Notes under the pieces: generated by a model
The model's input: only the letters and a program-made list of their open reading frames with translations
Databases searched by the model: none
What the model was told of the DNA's origin: nothing
Shown: in pieces, positions 10,391 to 20,538 of the stretch
How the letters are laid out: each line of letters starts with the position of its first letter
How positions within the stretch are numbered: the stretch's first letter is position 1
Translations under genes and position numbers: made by a program
DNA from: Trinickia soli
GTDB taxonomy: Bacteria; Pseudomonadota; Gammaproteobacteria; Burkholderiales; Burkholderiaceae
Reading direction: 5' to 3'
Length of the DNA: 51,710 bases
Assembly (NCBI RefSeq): GCF_002879855.1
Contig: NZ_PNYB01000035.1
Span: 1-51,710, forward strand

Positions 10391-12529
10391 ATGGCGAATT
10401 CACTACCCGAGCGGCTCGATCCCGGGGCACCGTATCCGCTCGGCGCGACTTGGGACGGGCTCGGGGTCAATTTCGCCGTGTTCTCCGCGAATGCGCAGCA
10501 GATCGATCTATGCCTGTTCGATCCGGCCGGCCATAAAGAAATCGCACGGCTGCCGCTGCCCGAATGCATCGATGAAGTCTGGCATGGCTACCTGCCCGGC
10601 GCGCACCCGGGCACCGTGTACGGCTTTCGCGCGTACGGTCCTTATCAACCGCAATATGGCCATCGCTTCAACCCGGCCAAGCTGTTGCTGGACCCGTACG
10701 CGAAAAAACTGACCGGGTCGTTTCGCGCCTCCGATGCATTGTTCGGCTACCGCCCTCATTCGAGCCGACAGGATTTGTCGCTGGACAAACGCGACTCGGC
10801 GCCCGCCGTGCCGAAATGCGTCGTCATCGACGAAGCATTCGATTGGTCGCGCGACGCGCGCCCCGACCTGCCTTGGCCTGAGACCGTCATCTACGAGGCG
10901 CATCTGCGCGGCGTGTCGATGCTCAATCCGGACTTGCGCGCGCACGAGCGTGGGACGTTCGCGGCGCTCGCGTCGCCGCGTTTCATCGACCATCTGCACA
11001 CGCTCGGTATCACGGCCATCGAGCTATTGCCGATTCACGCCTTCTTCGACGAGCGCTTTCTGCTCGAACGCAAGTTGACGAACTACTGGGGCTACAACAC
11101 GGCCGCCTTCTTCGCGCCCCATCCGTCATACCTGTCGACGCGGCGCTTGAACGAAGTGCGCATCGCCGTGCGTCAGTTGCACGCCGCGGGCATCGAAGTG
11201 TTTCTCGATGTGGTGTACAACCATACCTGTGAAGGCAACGAACTCGGGCCCACCGTCTGTTGGCGCGGCTTCGACAACGCCAGCTACTATCGGCTCATTC
11301 CCGGCGACGAGCGCCACTACATCAACGACACGGGCTGCGGCAATACGCTCAATCTTTCGCATCCGCGCGTGTTGCAAATGGTGATGGATTCGCTGCGCTA
11401 CTGGGTGAACGCATTTCACGTCGACGGATTCCGTTTCGATCTCGGCGTCACGCTCGGTCGGGAAGGGCCGGGGTTCGATCCCGGTTCAGGCTTCTTCGAC
11501 GCCATCCGACAAGATCCGCTTCTGTCGCAGCGCAAGCTGATCTCCGAGCCTTGGGACATCGGCCCCGGCGGTTACCAGGTGGGCCGACATCCGCCGGGCT
11601 TCGCCGAATGGAACGACAAATTCCGCGATTGCGTGCGGCGGTTCTGGCGCGGCGATGCGGGGATGCGGGCAGAACTCGCCGCACGCATCACAGGCTCGGC
11701 CGAGCTCTTCAATCACCGCTTCAGACGTCCGTGGGCTTCGGTGAACTATGTCGCCTCTCATGACGGCTTCACGCTGGCCGATGTCACCGCCTACGAGCAT
11801 AAGCACAACGAAGCGAACGGCGAAGACAACGCCGACGGTCACAACGAAAATTGCAGCGCGAATTGGGGCGTCGAAGGCCCGACCGACGACCCGGCCATCA
11901 ACGCGATGCGCGCACGCGTCGCACGCTCGATGCTGATGAGCGTGTTCACGTCGCTCGGGACGCCGATGCTGGCCGCCGGCGACGAGTTCGGGCGCAGCCA
12001 GCGCGGCAATAACAACGCATATTGTCAGGACAACGAACTATCGTGGCTCGACTGGGGGTTGGCCGAATCGGCCGAAGGCAAGGCGTTGACCGCATTTGCC
12101 GCACGCCTGATCGCGTTGCGACGCCAATACCCGCTGCTGCGCGACACGCGCTTTTTGCGTGGCGACGCCGAGGTGCTGCCCGGCGTCAAAGATGTCGAAT
12201 GGTTCGATGAACGCGGCGAGCCGCTCACGAGCGAGGCATGGCAAGACCACGACGCGGGCGCGCTGACGCAGCGCCGCGCCGGCCGAAACCTCGAAGGCGG
12301 ACTCGACGTACTGCTGCTGATGCATAACGGCTCGAATCTGGACCTCATGTTCACGCCGCCCGAGCCGTCTCTGGAATGGAATGTGCTCGCAGACAGCACT
12401 GCCCCGAACGCACCCGCACAGCGTCACGACAGCGGGCAATGGAAAGTCGGCGCACACGGCTTCCTGCTGCTCGCCGCGCAACTCCCAAGGACTGAGGGCG
12501 CGATGCCCTCCGGTGCGTCGGCGGCATAG
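10391..12529 (+). CDS. glgX: Glycogen debranching enzyme GlgX
   Basis: GlgX (GH13_11) hydrolyses alpha-1,6 branches of glycogen or limit dextrins. The 712-residue protein has an N-terminal CBM48 (GATWDGLGVNFAVFS) and a barrel with Asp350 (DGFRFDLGVTL), Glu386 (LISEPWDIG) and Asp458 (VASHDGFTLAD), plus the family-typical GDEFGRSQRGNNNAYCQDN stretch. The ATG at 10391 is preceded by AGGA (10381-10384) at good spacing; an in-frame TTG at 10367 is less likely. It lies 69 bases downstream of glgB. Released linear chains are substrates for MalQ and TreY. Confidence 0.95.
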   Translation: MANSLPERLDPGAPYPLGATWDGLGVNFAVFSANAQQIDLCLFDPAGHKEIARLPLPECIDEVWHGYLPGAHPGTVYGFRAYGPYQPQYGHRFNPAKLLLDPYAKKLTGSFRASDALFGYRPHSSRQDLSLDKRDSAPAVPKCVVIDEAFDWSRDARPDLPWPETVIYEAHLRGVSMLNPDLRAHERGTFAALASPRFIDHLHTLGITAIELLPIHAFFDERFLLERKLTNYWGYNTAAFFAPHPSYLSTRRLNEVRIAVRQLHAAGIEVFLDVVYNHTCEGNELGPTVCWRGFDNASYYRLIPGDERHYINDTGCGNTLNLSHPRVLQMVMDSLRYWVNAFHVDGFRFDLGVTLGREGPGFDPGSGFFDAIRQDPLLSQRKLISEPWDIGPGGYQVGRHPPGFAEWNDKFRDCVRRFWRGDAGMRAELAARITGSAELFNHRFRRPWASVNYVASHDGFTLADVTAYEHKHNEANGEDNADGHNENCSANWGVEGPTDDPAINAMRARVARSMLMSVFTSLGTPMLAAGDEFGRSQRGNNNAYCQDNELSWLDWGLAESAEGKALTAFAARLIALRRQYPLLRDTRFLRGDAEVLPGVKDVEWFDERGEPLTSEAWQDHDAGALTQRRAGRNLEGGLDVLLLMHNGSNLDLMFTPPEPSLEWNVLADSTAPNAPAQRHDSGQWKVGAHGFLLLAAQLPRTEGAMPSGASAA

Positions 12530-12571
12530 GTCCGATCATCGTCTCGCATGCGTGAACAAGGAGCCGTTGAC

Positions 12572-14506
12572 ATGTCCGAACATCGATCCGAACCGCAGGT
12601 TGGCCGCGCGCATCGGTTACCGTTCGGCGCCGAGTTGATCGGCGTGCAGCAAGGCGAAGGCCCGCGCACGCGATTTCGTCTGTGGGCGCCGTCGCGCTCG
12701 ACCGTGCGCGTCGAATTCGAATACGAAGGCAAGGCGGGCACCGTCCAGATGGCGCCGGCCGGCGAGGGCTGGTTCGAAGCCCAGGCGCCATGCGGCGCGG
12801 GCACGCGCTACCGTTATCGGCTCGACGGCGATCTCGCCGTCCCGGATCCAGCCTCGCGCTTTCAACCCGAGGATGTCCATGGGCCGAGCGAAGTCGTCGA
12901 CCCACTCGCGTACCGGTGGAAGCTCCCGGATTGGCGCGGGCGTGCCTGGAACGAGATGGTGATCTACGAGCTGCACGTCGGCGCACTCGGCGGCTACGCC
13001 AATGTCGCGCGCCGCTTGTCGCACATCGCGCAGTTGGGCGCGACGGCCATCGAACTGATGCCGCTCAACGATTTCGCGGGCCATCGCAATTGGGGCTACG
13101 ACGGCGTATTGCCGTTCGCGCCCGACTCCGCTTATGGTCGCCCCGAAGAGCTCAAGGCGTTGATCGATCATGCTCACGAACTGGGCATTGCCGTGCTGCT
13201 CGATGTGGTCTACAACCACTTCGGCCCCGAGGGCAATTATCTGCCGCAGTATGCGAAGGCGTTCTTCCGCGACGATGTCACGACGCCGTGGGGCCCCGCG
13301 ATCGACTTCCGCCGCAAACCCGTGCGCGAATTCTTCTGCGAAAACGCGCTCTACTGGCTCAACGAATATCGCTTCGACGGACTGCGCATCGACGCCGTCC
13401 ATGCGATCGGCGACGACGGCTGGCTACGCGAGCTCGCCGATCGCGTGCATGCGTCTATCGGCTCGCAACGGCACGTGCATCTCGTCCTCGAAAACGAGCG
13501 CAACACGGCGAGCCTGCTGCAATCGCACTTCGATGCGCAATGGAACGACGATGCGCACAACACGCTGCACGTGTTGCTCACCGGCGAACACGAGGGCTAC
13601 TACCGCGCCTACGCGGATCGTCCCATCGCCAGGCTCGCACGCGTACTGTCGGAAGGTTTCGCCTATCAGGGCGAGCCTTCGCCGATTCATGACGGCGCGG
13701 CGCGCGGCGAGCCGAGCACGCACTTGTCCCCGACGTCCTTCGTCATGTTCCTGCAGAACCACGATCAGATCGGCAACCGCGCTTTCGGCGAACGTCTGCG
13801 TACACTGTGCGCGCCATCGGCGCTGCTTGCCGCGACGGCGCTCATGTTGCTGTCGCCGCAGATTCCGCTGCTGTTCATGGAAGAAGAATTTGGTTCGACG
13901 CAGCCGTTTCTCTACTTCACAGACTATGGCGGGCAACTCGCCGAAGCGGTGCGCGAAGGACGTCGGCGCGAATTCGCGAAGTTCTCGGCGTTCAACGACC
14001 CCGAACGGCGCGCGCGCATTCCCGATCCGAACGCGGCGCAGACGTTCGCGCTCTCTTCTCCGCCTACCGAAGAAGAGCCGAACGGAAGCGGCGACGCGAC
14101 GCATCCCAACGGCATGGGCGATCGCGCGGCGTGGCTCCACTTCTACCGTTCCGCGCTTGCCGTGCGCGCAAAGCTGATTGCGCCACGCTTGAACGGCGCA
14201 CGGGCACTCGGTGTCGAGCTATTGCGAACGGCGAGCGGTCTCGACGCCAATGCGCTCGTCGCACGCTGGCGTCTCGGCGATGGCGAGACACTGGCCGTCG
14301 CGCTGAACCTGACTTCGGACACGCTTCCGTTCAATCCGCAGCCCGCGGGCAGGGTCATCTTCGAAACGCCGCCGCGCGCACGAGACAGGGTCGACGCCGG
14401 GCAATTGCCCGCTTACGCCTTCATCGCCTGGCTCACGGGCGATGTCAACGCGTTCGCGCAGGGACATGACGCCCGCGTCGCCGCACCTGCGGGGAGCGCA
14501 CCATGA
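12572..14506 (+). CDS. treZ: Malto-oligosyltrehalose trehalohydrolase
   Basis: TreZ (GH13_10) releases free trehalose from maltooligosyl-trehalose made by TreY. The 644-residue protein has an N-terminal beta-sandwich (RFRLWAPSRSTVRVEFEY) and a catalytic barrel with Asp274 (LRIDAVHAI), Glu307 (LVLENERN) and Asp398 (LQNHDQIGNRAFG). The start at 12572 is supported by a perfect AAGGAG at 12558-12563, eight bases upstream; an earlier in-frame ATG at 12548 lacks such a site. The stop overlaps the malQ start as ATGA, so the two are coupled. Confidence 0.95.
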   Translation: MSEHRSEPQVGRAHRLPFGAELIGVQQGEGPRTRFRLWAPSRSTVRVEFEYEGKAGTVQMAPAGEGWFEAQAPCGAGTRYRYRLDGDLAVPDPASRFQPEDVHGPSEVVDPLAYRWKLPDWRGRAWNEMVIYELHVGALGGYANVARRLSHIAQLGATAIELMPLNDFAGHRNWGYDGVLPFAPDSAYGRPEELKALIDHAHELGIAVLLDVVYNHFGPEGNYLPQYAKAFFRDDVTTPWGPAIDFRRKPVREFFCENALYWLNEYRFDGLRIDAVHAIGDDGWLRELADRVHASIGSQRHVHLVLENERNTASLLQSHFDAQWNDDAHNTLHVLLTGEHEGYYRAYADRPIARLARVLSEGFAYQGEPSPIHDGAARGEPSTHLSPTSFVMFLQNHDQIGNRAFGERLRTLCAPSALLAATALMLLSPQIPLLFMEEEFGSTQPFLYFTDYGGQLAEAVREGRRREFAKFSAFNDPERRARIPDPNAAQTFALSSPPTEEEPNGSGDATHPNGMGDRAAWLHFYRSALAVRAKLIAPRLNGARALGVELLRTASGLDANALVARWRLGDGETLAVALNLTSDTLPFNPQPAGRVIFETPPRARDRVDAGQLPAYAFIAWLTGDVNAFAQGHDARVAAPAGSAP

Positions 14507-16776
14507 GCGGGCGAGCGGCGGCTTCGGGGCGGGAAACGATCGAGCGGATCGCTGCGCGCGCCGGCTTTGAAGTGCATTGGGAAGACGCGAACAAAGCGAC
14601 TCATCGGGTGAAGCCCGACACGCTCGCCACGTTGCTCACGGCGCTCGGCCTGCCTTGCGACACGCGCGAGCAGGCCAAAGAGACGCTGGCGATGCTCGAC
14701 GCCGAGCGAGCCGAGCCCCCGCTTCCGCCGCTCGTCACCGCGGAATGCCATCGCGCGACGGCGCTACCGGTCGCATCGCTGAATGCCGGTGCGACCTATC
14801 GCATCGAACTCGAACGCGGCGGCGTCATCGAAGGGCGCCTGGGTACGCCGAAGGGCGAATCGCCGCTACTCGCACCGATTTCGGAACCCGGCTATCACGT
14901 GCTCGAACTGGGCGACCAACGTGTTCGACTCGCGGTCGCGCCGCCGCGCTGCTATACGATCGCCGACGCGTGTCGCGATGCAGGCGGGCCGCCCGAAGCG
15001 CGACGCACGAATGACGACGCGCCACGCGCAGCCGCGATCTGGGGGATCGGCGCGCAACTCTACGGCTTGCGGCGCGTCGGTGACGGCGGCATCGGCGATT
15101 ACACCGCGCTTGCTTCATTGGCGCGACGAGGCGCACAAGCAGGCGCCGACGCCATGGCCATCAGCCCCACCCACGCGATGTTCAGCGCGGACCCGGGCAA
15201 AATCAGTCCCTACTCCCCGTCGTCACGGCTACTGTTGAACGTCGCGCATATCGATCCCGCCAGCGTCTTCGGCGCCGACGCTTTCGCAGCCGTACTCGAC
15301 GCGCACGGCGCGGAAGGTGCCGCCCCGCTTCGGGAACAGTGGGCTGCACTCGAAGCGCTGCCCCTCATCGATTGGCGCAACGTCGTCAAGCTGCGACTGA
15401 CGGTGCTGCGCGCGCTCTACGAGCGGTTTTGCGCGCACGATCGTGCGGGCACGAGCGCCGCTGCGCCATTGGCACGCGACTTCGATGCATTCTGCGCGCA
15501 AGGCGGCCATGCATTGGAGGATCACGCGCGGTTCGAGGCGATCGATGCGATCCAGCGGGGGCAGCACGGCATCGGCCACTGGCGCGATTGGCCCGACTCG
15601 CTGACGGACCCGCGCCATCCGCGAGTGCAAGCCTTCGCACGCGAACACCGCCATGAAGTGGACTTCCATCTGTTCCTGCAGTGGCTGGCCGCGAAAGGGC
15701 TCAAAGGGGCGCAGCAGGCTGCGCGCGAGGCCGGCATGGCGATCGGACTCGTGACCGACCTCGCGGTCGGCTGCGACGGCGCGGGCAGTCACGCCTGGTC
15801 GTACCGCGACGACATGCTGCAGCGCGTGTCGGTCGGTGCGCCGCCCGACCTGTTCAATCAAGCGGGCCAGGCTTGGGGTTTGACGACGTTCTCGCCGCGG
15901 GCCATGCGCACACAGGGGTTCAGCGCCTTCATCGACATGCTGCGCGCCACCTTCGCTTATGGCGGCGGCTTGCGCATCGACCACGTGCTCGGCCTGCAGC
16001 GCCTCTGGCTCGTCCCCAAGGGCGCGAGCGCTGCCGATGGCGCCTACCTGCGGTACCCGCTCACCGATTGCCTGCGGTTGATCGCGCTCGAATCGCTGCG
16101 GCATCGCGCGATCGTCATTGGCGAGGATCTCGGCACCGTGCCCGACGGCTTCCGCGAACGCTTGGCGCGTCACGGTCTGCTCGGCATCCGCGTGCTCTGG
16201 TTCGAACGCAGCGCAGACCGCGGCACCTTTACGGCGCCGCCGCAATGGAGCCGAACGGCGATCGCGACAACGACCACCCACGATTTGCCGACCGTTGCCG
16301 GCTGGTGGAGCGGCGCCGACATTGCGTGGCGCGACCGCATCGGACAGACCGCGCCCCGCGCGGACGGCCGCGACCCCGTCGCGCTGGCCAACGCCGAGCG
16401 GGCCGCCGATCGCCATGCGCTGTGGCGCGCTTTTCAGCTGGCGGGCGTCGCGGCAACCGGCGTCGGCGCGCCGCCGAAAGATCAGGCGCCCATCGACGAG
16501 GCACTCGGCTTCGTCGCGTCGACGCCCGCCCCGCTCGCGCTCTACCCGCTCGAAGACCTTCTGGGCCTCACCGATCAGCCGAACCTGCCGGGCTCGATCG
16601 ACGAACATCCGAACTGGCGCCGACGCCTCGATGCGCCGCTCGACGCCCTGTTCGAAGACAGCGCGCTGAACGATCGGCTACTTGCACTGGCGAACAAACG
16701 CGGACGTGCCGCCCGCTCGTCCACCGCACCGGCTTCCCCCGCTACCGCACCCTCCGAATCGCCCGATAAGCCATGA
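14503..16776 (+). CDS. malQ: 4-alpha-glucanotransferase (amylomaltase)
   Basis: MalQ (GH77) transfers alpha-1,4-glucan segments between maltooligosaccharides. The 757-residue protein shows an N-terminal domain of about 150 residues before the barrel, as in the longer proteobacterial MalQ. Catalytic residues are Asp493 (LRIDHVLGLQRLW), Glu541 (VIGEDLGTVP) and Asp594 (TTTHDLPTVAGWW). It starts in an ATGA overlap with treZ and ends in an ATGA overlap with treY, so treZ, malQ and treY form one translational unit. The activity would lengthen short maltooligosaccharides into TreY substrates or recycle maltose. Confidence 0.95.
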   Translation: MSGRAAASGRETIERIAARAGFEVHWEDANKATHRVKPDTLATLLTALGLPCDTREQAKETLAMLDAERAEPPLPPLVTAECHRATALPVASLNAGATYRIELERGGVIEGRLGTPKGESPLLAPISEPGYHVLELGDQRVRLAVAPPRCYTIADACRDAGGPPEARRTNDDAPRAAAIWGIGAQLYGLRRVGDGGIGDYTALASLARRGAQAGADAMAISPTHAMFSADPGKISPYSPSSRLLLNVAHIDPASVFGADAFAAVLDAHGAEGAAPLREQWAALEALPLIDWRNVVKLRLTVLRALYERFCAHDRAGTSAAAPLARDFDAFCAQGGHALEDHARFEAIDAIQRGQHGIGHWRDWPDSLTDPRHPRVQAFAREHRHEVDFHLFLQWLAAKGLKGAQQAAREAGMAIGLVTDLAVGCDGAGSHAWSYRDDMLQRVSVGAPPDLFNQAGQAWGLTTFSPRAMRTQGFSAFIDMLRATFAYGGGLRIDHVLGLQRLWLVPKGASAADGAYLRYPLTDCLRLIALESLRHRAIVIGEDLGTVPDGFRERLARHGLLGIRVLWFERSADRGTFTAPPQWSRTAIATTTTHDLPTVAGWWSGADIAWRDRIGQTAPRADGRDPVALANAERAADRHALWRAFQLAGVAATGVGAPPKDQAPIDEALGFVASTPAPLALYPLEDLLGLTDQPNLPGSIDEHPNWRRRLDAPLDALFEDSALNDRLLALANKRGRAARSSTAPASPATAPSESPDKP

Positions 16777-19640
16777 CCGTCCCGCGCTCCACGCTACGCC
16801 TCCAGCTCCACCGTGGCTTCACGTTCGACAATGCGCTCGCTCATGTCGACTATTTCGCCGCGCTCGGTGTGAGCCACCTCTACCTGTCGCCGATCACGAC
16901 CGCCATGCCCGGCTCGCTGCACGGCTACGACACGATCGACTATGCGCACGTGAACCCCGAACTGGGCGGCGAACCCGCGCTGCTGCGTCTCTCCGAGGCC
17001 GCGCATGCTCGCCAGATGGGGCTTATCGTCGACATCGTTCCGAACCACATGGGCATCGCGGAAGGCCACAATGCCTGGTGGCTCGACATCCTCGAATGGG
17101 GGCGGCACGCCACCTATGCGCGCTTCTTCGACGTCGATTGGCATTCGCCCGATCCGGCGCTGCGCGGCAAGGTACATGCGCCCTGTCTGGGCGGCCCTTA
17201 CGGAGAAGAACTCGCGGCCGGCCGTATCACGTTGTCATTCGATGCGACGCAAGGCCGGTTCAGTGCGCGCTACGCCGACCATCGTTTTCCGATCTGCCCG
17301 GTCGACTATCCACAGCTCTTGCGCAGCGTCCCGGCGGCAGAGCATCCCGAGCTGACGGCGCTCGCCGAACGCTTCGATGGTCTCACGGTGCAGCCCGAGC
17401 ACCGGCAGCGTGCGCAAGCCGCGCTCGATGCACTGCGCGCGTTCGCATCGGATCACGGGACACAGCCATTCGAAGCGGTGCTCGCGGCTCATGCCCCGAA
17501 CGCCCCGGCTTCGCGCGAGCGATTGCATCGGCTGCTGGAGCGGCAGTTCTTCCGCCTGGCATGGTGGCGCACCGCGGCGGACGAAGTGAACTGGCGGCGC
17601 TTCTTCGATATCGGGACGCTCGCGGCCGTGCGCACCGAGCGCATGGAAGTGTTCGACGCCATTCATGCCCTGCCGCTGCGCTTGTTCGCGCAGGGCGTGA
17701 TCGACGGGCTCCGCATCGATCATGTCGACGGGCTGGTCGATCCTCGCGAATACTGCCAACGTTTGCGCGAGAAACTTGCCGAGCGCGAAGCCGAGCGGCC
17801 GCCGCAACTCGATCGTTCGCGCGCGTATGTCGTCGTCGAAAAGATCCTCGCTCGCGGCGAAGCGTTGCCGGCCGAGTGGGGGATCGACGGCACGACGGGA
17901 TACGACTTCATGAACGACGTCGGCGCGCTGCTGCACGACCCGCAAGGCGAGGCCGCACTGACGGCGGCATGGGCCGAACTGTCCGGGTCGGGGGAGACCT
18001 TCGCCGATGCCGGCTACGCGGCACGACGCAAGATCCTCGCCGAAAACCTGTCGAGCGAGCTCGACCGGGCGGCGCGGGGCCTGCACCGCATCGCACGCGA
18101 GCAAGCGGCCACACGCGACTATACGTTCACGGCGATCCGTCGCGTGCTGACCGAATTGGCCGTGTACTTTCCCGTCTACCGCATGTACCCGCAAAGCGGC
18201 ATGCGCACGGCGGCGGACGAAGCGAACTTCCGGCAAGCGCTCGCGGGCGCCCGGTGCTCGCTCGCGCGCGGCGATCATGCGGTCCTCGCATTCGTCGACG
18301 CATCGCTCGGTGGCGGCCCCGAGCGCGGCGCCCCCGTCGGCGCGCCGCCGAGCCGCGAACGCCGCACCGCCGCCACGCTGTTCGCGCAGGTGACGGCGCC
18401 GTTGGCCGCGAAGGCCATCGAGGATACGGCCTTCTACCGCTATGGCCGCTTGTTGTCGCGCAATGAAGTGGGCGCCAATCCCGGCGAGTTCGCACTCGGC
18501 GTCGATGCTTTCCACGAGGCCAATCTCGAACGCGCACGACGTTTCCCGTATGCAATGGTCGCCACGGCCACGCATGATCACAAACGCGGCGAGGACGTAC
18601 GCGCGCGGCTCGCCGTGCTCAGCGAAATCGCCGATGAGTGGATCGCCAAACTGCGCGCCTGGTCGACGCTGAACGCGCCGCTTCGTCGCCCTTCGTCTTC
18701 GCCTTCTCCTGCCGGGCTCTCACTCGCCTGCACGCCGCTGCCGGGCCCCGCGCCCGATTGGGCACCGGGGCCCGCGGCGGAAGCGATGCTTTATCAAACG
18801 CTCGTCGGCGCGTGGCCCTATGACCTCGACTTCACCGATGCCGATGCCATCCATGCATTCGCCGAGCGCATCGCCACGTGGCAGCTGAAGGCCTCGCGAG
18901 AAGCGAAGTTGGAAACGAGTTGGCATGCTCCCGACGAAGCGTATGAAGCGGCGTCGCGCGCGTTTCTGTTCGACATTCTGGCGCCCCAGCGGCGCGACGG
19001 ATTTCTGCAAGAGCTGGCTGGATTCGTGGCCCGCATCGAGCGCGCCGGTGCGATCAACAGCTTGCTGCAAACGCTGTTGCGCCTGACATCGCCGGGCGTG
19101 CCCGACCTCTATCAAGGCACGGAGCTGTGGGACTTCAGCCTCGTCGATCCGGACAACCGGCGGCCCGTGGACTTCGACAAACTCAGCGCATGGCTCGTCG
19201 ACACGCCGCCCAGCGAACAACTGCACAACTGGCGCGATGGCCGCATCAAGCTCGGCGTCGTGCATCGCGCATTGACGCTGCGCGCCGTCTCGCCGGCGTT
19301 GTTCCTGGAAGGCTCGTACATACCGCTCGCGGTATTGGGCGCCCGCGCGCGTCACGCCATTGCGTTCGCGCGTCAGCACGGCGATGCCTACGCGATCGTC
19401 ATAGGCACGCGCCTCGCTGCCTCGCTGATGCCGGCATCGAGCGACGTACCGCTCGTCGATCCGGCCGCTTGGGAAGACACGTCGATCGAACTGCCGGCCG
19501 CCCTGGCCGGGCGTGCGCTCTTCGATTGCATGAGTCCCGCTGCGCCGAAAGCCGATGAAACGGGGAGGCTGTTCCTGCGCGATGTGTTGACCGCGCTGCC
19601 TGTTGCATTGCTCGTCGAAGAAGGCGTGCCGCGCGCTTGA
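16773..19640 (+). CDS. treY: Malto-oligosyltrehalose synthase
   Basis: TreY (GH13_26) converts the reducing-end alpha-1,4 bond of a maltooligosaccharide to an alpha,alpha-1,1 bond. The 955-residue protein begins STLRLQLHRGFTFDNA and has Asp316 (LRIDHVDGLVDP), Glu356 (VVVEKILARGE) and Asp602 (TATHDHKRGEDVRARL). It is somewhat longer than many TreY proteins; inserts rich in Pro, Ala and Ser are visible around residues 510-530 and 630-665. It is the last gene of the operon. The next gene is convergent and starts its stop codon 14 bases away, leaving no room for a separate terminator. Confidence 0.95.
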   Translation: MTVPRSTLRLQLHRGFTFDNALAHVDYFAALGVSHLYLSPITTAMPGSLHGYDTIDYAHVNPELGGEPALLRLSEAAHARQMGLIVDIVPNHMGIAEGHNAWWLDILEWGRHATYARFFDVDWHSPDPALRGKVHAPCLGGPYGEELAAGRITLSFDATQGRFSARYADHRFPICPVDYPQLLRSVPAAEHPELTALAERFDGLTVQPEHRQRAQAALDALRAFASDHGTQPFEAVLAAHAPNAPASRERLHRLLERQFFRLAWWRTAADEVNWRRFFDIGTLAAVRTERMEVFDAIHALPLRLFAQGVIDGLRIDHVDGLVDPREYCQRLREKLAEREAERPPQLDRSRAYVVVEKILARGEALPAEWGIDGTTGYDFMNDVGALLHDPQGEAALTAAWAELSGSGETFADAGYAARRKILAENLSSELDRAARGLHRIAREQAATRDYTFTAIRRVLTELAVYFPVYRMYPQSGMRTAADEANFRQALAGARCSLARGDHAVLAFVDASLGGGPERGAPVGAPPSRERRTAATLFAQVTAPLAAKAIEDTAFYRYGRLLSRNEVGANPGEFALGVDAFHEANLERARRFPYAMVATATHDHKRGEDVRARLAVLSEIADEWIAKLRAWSTLNAPLRRPSSSPSPAGLSLACTPLPGPAPDWAPGPAAEAMLYQTLVGAWPYDLDFTDADAIHAFAERIATWQLKASREAKLETSWHAPDEAYEAASRAFLFDILAPQRRDGFLQELAGFVARIERAGAINSLLQTLLRLTSPGVPDLYQGTELWDFSLVDPDNRRPVDFDKLSAWLVDTPPSEQLHNWRDGRIKLGVVHRALTLRAVSPALFLEGSYIPLAVLGARARHAIAFARQHGDAYAIVIGTRLAASLMPASSDVPLVDPAAWEDTSIELPAALAGRALFDCMSPAAPKADETGRLFLRDVLTALPVALLVEEGVPRA

Positions 19641-19654
19641 GCCGCGCTTGAGGT

Positions 19655-20425
19655 TTACTGGGCGAGAAGCGGCACGCGCAGCACGAGTGTCGAAGGTTCT
19701 CCATCACCGGTGCCGGTTTGCTCGAATGTGCCGCCGTGTGCCGACGCCACGCGCTGCGCCAGGGCCAGCGCCCATGCAATACGCCCTGCCTCGCGCGGCT
19801 GCATGGCCTGAGTGCGGGCGAACGGCTCCAATGCGTGCGCGGGTTCGGGATCGGACAGCGCGGCGAAATTCGCCGTGAAAGCGATCTCTACGCGCCAAAA
19901 TGCCGAGTCGATGTTGCTCGTCAGCCTGAGCTTCGCACCGGGCTCGCTGGCTTCCGCGGCGAACACGAGCATCGTCCAGAGCGCCTGCACCAACCGCTCG
20001 CGATCGCCGTCGCAGCGCTCGGAATCGATCGACGACACGAGCTCGACCGCGTTGGAGCGCGCTGCGAGAACGGCATGCCGTGCGTCCTCCAGCGCGCGTT
20101 CGACGGCGACGCGAATGGGGAACGACTCACGCGCGAGCGGCAACGACTTCGTCTCGGCGCGCGTCTTGTCGACGGCATCCTCGAGCAGCTTCACCTGCTG
20201 TTCCACGCCCGCCCGAATGCCGGCCAGCGCGCGCTGCGAGGCCGCGTCGGCGGCGTCGAGCTTGCGTTCGAGGACGTAGGCCCAGCTATGAATTGCATTC
20301 AGGGGGCTGCGAAGATCGTGCGAGACAAGGGACAAAACATGATCGCGCATGAACAGCGCGACTTCGGCCCGCAGATGGGCGAGACGTTCGTCGGATGCGG
20401 CAACGGCATGGGAAGACGTCGACAC
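19655..20425 (-). CDS. Soluble histidine-kinase-like protein with degenerate ATPase domain
   Basis: The protein (256 residues from a GTG at 20425) contains a clear HisKA dimerisation helix with the phospho-acceptor motif SHDLRSPLN (His36) and a following region in the place of a HATPase_c domain. The ATPase hallmarks look lost: the N-box position reads QALWTMLVFAAE without the Asn, no DxGxG is visible, and the G2 region reads RIAWALALAQRVASAHGG, keeping only the helix. No membrane segment or sensor domain is seen. The GTG start is preceded by GAGAGG six bases upstream; the frame extends to a TTG at 20500 without a ribosome site. It may be an orphan scaffold or phosphotransfer protein. No response regulator is adjacent. 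Confidence 0.75.
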   Translation of the reverse strand: MSTSSHAVAASDERLAHLRAEVALFMRDHVLSLVSHDLRSPLNAIHSWAYVLERKLDAADAASQRALAGIRAGVEQQVKLLEDAVDKTRAETKSLPLARESFPIRVAVERALEDARHAVLAARSNAVELVSSIDSERCDGDRERLVQALWTMLVFAAEASEPGAKLRLTSNIDSAFWRVEIAFTANFAALSDPEPAHALEPFARTQAMQPREAGRIAWALALAQRVASAHGGTFEQTGTGDGEPSTLVLRVPLLAQ

Positions 20426-20538
20426 GGTCGGCCTCTCGGTAAATGGCTCGGCTGTCCGGGCCGCGGCAACGAGCAGGCAAGCGCCGCTCGCAACTCGCAA
20501 CGACCGCGTGACGCCGTCAGCGTGTTGAGCAGACGGAC

